Shown here: piece after piece, positions 62,252 to 64,000 of the stretch
Position numbering within the stretch: position 1 is the stretch's first letter
Layout of the letters: each line of letters starts with the position of its first letter
Assembly: GCA_937959275.1 (NCBI GenBank)
Contig: CALGLU010000058.1
Coordinates: 118,290 to 182,289, forward strand
Length of the DNA stretch: 64,000 bases
Direction of reading: 5' to 3'
Source of the DNA: an uncultured Saprospiraceae bacterium
GTDB taxonomy: Bacteria; Bacteroidota; Bacteroidia; Chitinophagales; Saprospiraceae
Notes under the pieces: generated by a model
What the model saw: only the letters and a program-made list of their open reading frames with translations
Told to the model about the DNA's origin: nothing
Database searches by the model: none
Made by a program: the position numbers and the translations under genes

Positions 62252-63010
62252 TTATTCTCCTTTAACTTTAATTAGTTTATCTTCTACCATTAACCCCTTC
62301 TCATCACTATTCAATAGTTCAGGTATCCAATGTGGAGGACATGGAGGTGCAATTAACATCAAAGGTTGAGCGATTGGCGCTTCTTGCCTGCTCTTAGATG
62401 ATTCTGCTCGCCTTAGCGGATAAGTTGCAATGGTCTTAGGCTTATTTCCGCCACAAAGAATTTTTAAAACATCAAAGCTTCCGTCTTGTGAGTTCCGCCA
62501 TAGAGAATTTCCAAAGTTCAAAATTGATCGAGAAAAATAATATGAATCACAATGTTTTATAGTTTCATTAAAATTTCCATATTCTAAGAAAAAAAAATGA
62601 AAATTTGGTTTAACATCATTTTGATCACCTACAAACATTTCTTTATTAAAAAAATCTGCATTTTTAACTATAATATTAACCCTATCAGAATTACCTTCAG
62701 ACGTATCTAAAGTATCTTGAGAACCAATCGGTATTCTAAGATCAATATCACAGTGTATTTGTTCAATTTTATCTAATTTCCTTTTTTTTGAATATGGTTT
62801 ACTACCTGAGGATCCTTTACTGTGATAAACTTCTACAAACTCAAAACAACTTTTATTTTTTGGATTTCCAACGAATGTAATTTTCCAACCTCTCATTTCA
62901 TTATGTCTAGGATGCCTAGGAACACTCTCGTCTTTGACACCCTTTTTGTATCCAAGAGCACTTAGTAAATTAGGACTGTTAACTTTTATAAAATTATGTG
63001 TATTAGACAT
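62252..63010 (-). CDS. Unknown protein with 'PCPPHWIP' motif (paralogue of 61423-62151)
   Basis: This 252-residue protein is the closest relative of its neighbour. It starts 'MSNTHNFIKVNSPNLLSALGYKKG', has 'MRGWKITFVGNPKNKSCFEFVEVYHSKG', then 'FFFLEYGNFNETIKHCDSYY' and 'ILNFGNSLWRNS', and ends with 'LMLIAPPCPPHWIPELL' and a short charged tail. There is no signal peptide or membrane helix. The gene follows the LytTR regulator gene by 47 nt on the same strand. I know no family with these features. Lower GC than in the metabolic genes fits an accessory origin. Confidence 0.72.
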   Translation of the reverse strand: MSNTHNFIKVNSPNLLSALGYKKGVKDESVPRHPRHNEMRGWKITFVGNPKNKSCFEFVEVYHSKGSSGSKPYSKKRKLDKIEQIHCDIDLRIPIGSQDTLDTSEGNSDRVNIIVKNADFFNKEMFVGDQNDVKPNFHFFFLEYGNFNETIKHCDSYYFSRSILNFGNSLWRNSQDGSFDVLKILCGGNKPKTIATYPLRRAESSKSRQEAPIAQPLMLIAPPCPPHWIPELLNSDEKGLMVEDKLIKVKGE

Positions 63011-63057
63011 TAAATTTGCTTTATACTGTAAATAATATTTTTAACTTTTAAGATTTC

Positions 63058-63771
63058 TCAAAACAACACATCCTTCTTCCGTCGACTAACAGGCACCTGT
63101 GCCCCATTGGACATCAATGCATAGCCACCGTCTTCTCGGATGTATTTTCGCAAATACTGCTTATTAATTAAATGACTGGTGTGTACCCGTAAGAAATCTA
63201 TGGAGTCTATCTCCTTTTCTAGATTACCTATGGATCGGCTGACCATTTCTTTTTCTCCGTTTGCTAAATAAATGGTGGCGTAAGAGCCATCTCCTTCTAC
63301 CCGAATGATATTTGACTTGGTCAGAAGACTAAGCCCTTCGGATGTGCTGATCGCGAGTTTTTCGTCTTCCGTTCGATCCAATAATGCTTTTAGTTTTTGG
63401 AAGGAAAGCTGGGATTCATTTATTTTTTTTACTTTCTCAACCGCTGTCATCACATCTTTAGGGCTGATCGGTTTCAGAAGATAATCTAAGGCTTCATATT
63501 TAAAGGCTTTAATGGCGTACTCGTCATAAGCTGTGGTGAAGATCACCTTTAACTCTTGTGTATCTAGGATATCAAGTAGGTCAAAGGCATCGCCATCATC
63601 TAACTGTATATCCAGAAACAATAAGTCCGGCTTTTGCTCCATAATGAGTCTTCTACTATCCTTAATAGTTGCTGCAACACCGACTAACTCCAACTCTGTA
63701 CAATATTCTGTAATGATCTTGGAGAGTAGACGCTGCGCTTTCAGCTCGTTTTCTATAATGGCTGTTCTCAT
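63058..63771 (-). CDS. LytTR-family response regulator
   Basis: This 237-residue regulator has a receiver domain with phosphoacceptor Asp in 'PDLLFLDIQLDDGDAFDL' near residue 55 and conserved Lys in 'ALDYLLKPISPKDV'. The C-terminal ~100 residues are a LytTR DNA-binding domain: 'NIIRVEGDGSYATIYLANGEKEMVSRSIGNLEKEI', 'FLRVHTSHLINKQYLRKYIREDGGYALMSNGAQVPVSRRKKD'. The partner kinase is probably the LytS-type protein at 57537, four genes downstream. The start 'MRTAIIENELKAQRLLSKII' is the family start. A CATACTAGTATG palindrome lies 46 nt upstream and could be its control site. Confidence 0.93.
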   Translation of the reverse strand: MRTAIIENELKAQRLLSKIITEYCTELELVGVAATIKDSRRLIMEQKPDLLFLDIQLDDGDAFDLLDILDTQELKVIFTTAYDEYAIKAFKYEALDYLLKPISPKDVMTAVEKVKKINESQLSFQKLKALLDRTEDEKLAISTSEGLSLLTKSNIIRVEGDGSYATIYLANGEKEMVSRSIGNLEKEIDSIDFLRVHTSHLINKQYLRKYIREDGGYALMSNGAQVPVSRRKKDVLF

Positions 63772-63816
63772 TGGAAGATGTTAGTCAATACAATATAAAA
63801 AATGTCGGCTAAAACA

Positions 63817-63828
63817 CATACTAGTATG
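63817..63828. promoter_or_regulatory. 12-bp palindrome upstream of the LytTR operon
   Basis: CATACTAGTATG is a perfect palindrome about 46 nt upstream of the response-regulator start. Related CATACT/AGTATG and TACTAGTA sequences occur near 57160 and 57248, upstream of the 25-codon ORF. It could be an operator, but LytTR proteins usually bind direct repeats, so the reader is uncertain. Confidence 0.3.
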
Positions 63829-64000
63829 CAAAGTATTTTGACTTCTTTTGATTTTAATAATATATGAGTCCCCGCAATCTTACCAGTATGATTTAGCTGT
63901 CGCAATAATTACCCTATCGAATAATTTAGGTCCAAAGTACCTCCTGTTTAGTTTATAGCAAAATTCATTTAAATAATTCTGCAAATATTTACCTTTAACC

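Noticed and set aside
63533-63784. 83-aa plus-strand ORF opposite the LytTR regulator start
   Set aside because: Antisense shadow of the receiver domain; no start context or family match.

Overview
The window looks like the chromosome of a low-GC member of the Bacteroidota, probably Saprospirales-like (inference from gene content; no rRNA is present). Supporting features are SprA, the giant outer-membrane component of gliding/type IX secretion; a MurF-alanine racemase fusion; a three-gene SurA/PpiC operon; 'two-component propeller' sensor kinases with LytTR regulators; large secreted HYR/LamG/SdrD-like proteins; and start sites with little Shine-Dalgarno signal.

Layout. 1-1493 is the 5' part of a periplasmic propeller sensor. 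1.8-6.9 kb holds a DASS anion transporter, a HerA-like ATPase and a DUF4197 lipoprotein, with a duplicated hairpin unit between the last two. 7.0-13.7 kb is mostly metabolism: folB, an OmpA-family protein, aroA, phoH, then a SAM-hydroxide adenosyltransferase homologue, a small ABM-domain protein and aroB as one operon. 13.9-21.4 kb holds two paralogous class A penicillin-binding proteins separated by a MazEF-type toxin-antitoxin islet, then an M15 peptidase lipoprotein and a thioredoxin-like protein. 21.4-32 kb on the minus strand holds an OmpR-type two-component pair, sprA and ruvA. 32-41 kb on the plus strand holds purD, murF-alr, an unknown AT-rich gene and the PpiC/SurA operon. 41-47 kb holds a repeat-rich gap, a DUF547 protein, a zinc-ribbon protein, selO and a Gfo/Idh/MocA oxidoreductase.

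47-55.4 kb is an accessory region of cysteine-containing secreted proteins built from shared modules: a ~105-residue 'APxFLQ' repeat and a ~45-residue 'EDGDIYIEESC..PNGxCYR' module. They share a hairpin after their 3' ends, and a decayed module copy lies beside one of them. An outer-membrane barrel gene here ends inside a long palindrome, and what looks like its real C-terminus is left downstream in the same frame.

57-64 kb is the most unusual locus. A LytTR response regulator and a LytS-type propeller sensor kinase bracket three unrecognised genes, all minus strand and closely spaced. All three products carry a near-identical 'PCPPHWIP' motif near or at the C-terminus, two are paralogues, and the third is membrane-anchored and cysteine-rich. 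I found no known family for them and regard this as the best candidate for an undescribed system. A 25-codon ORF with its own terminator lies just downstream.

Gaps contain several palindromic or MITE-like elements (11.1, 41.5-42.1, 45.2, 49.8 and 50.1-50.3 kb). I saw no tRNA, rRNA, CRISPR array or intact transposase. All functional calls come from reading motifs; no database search was run.
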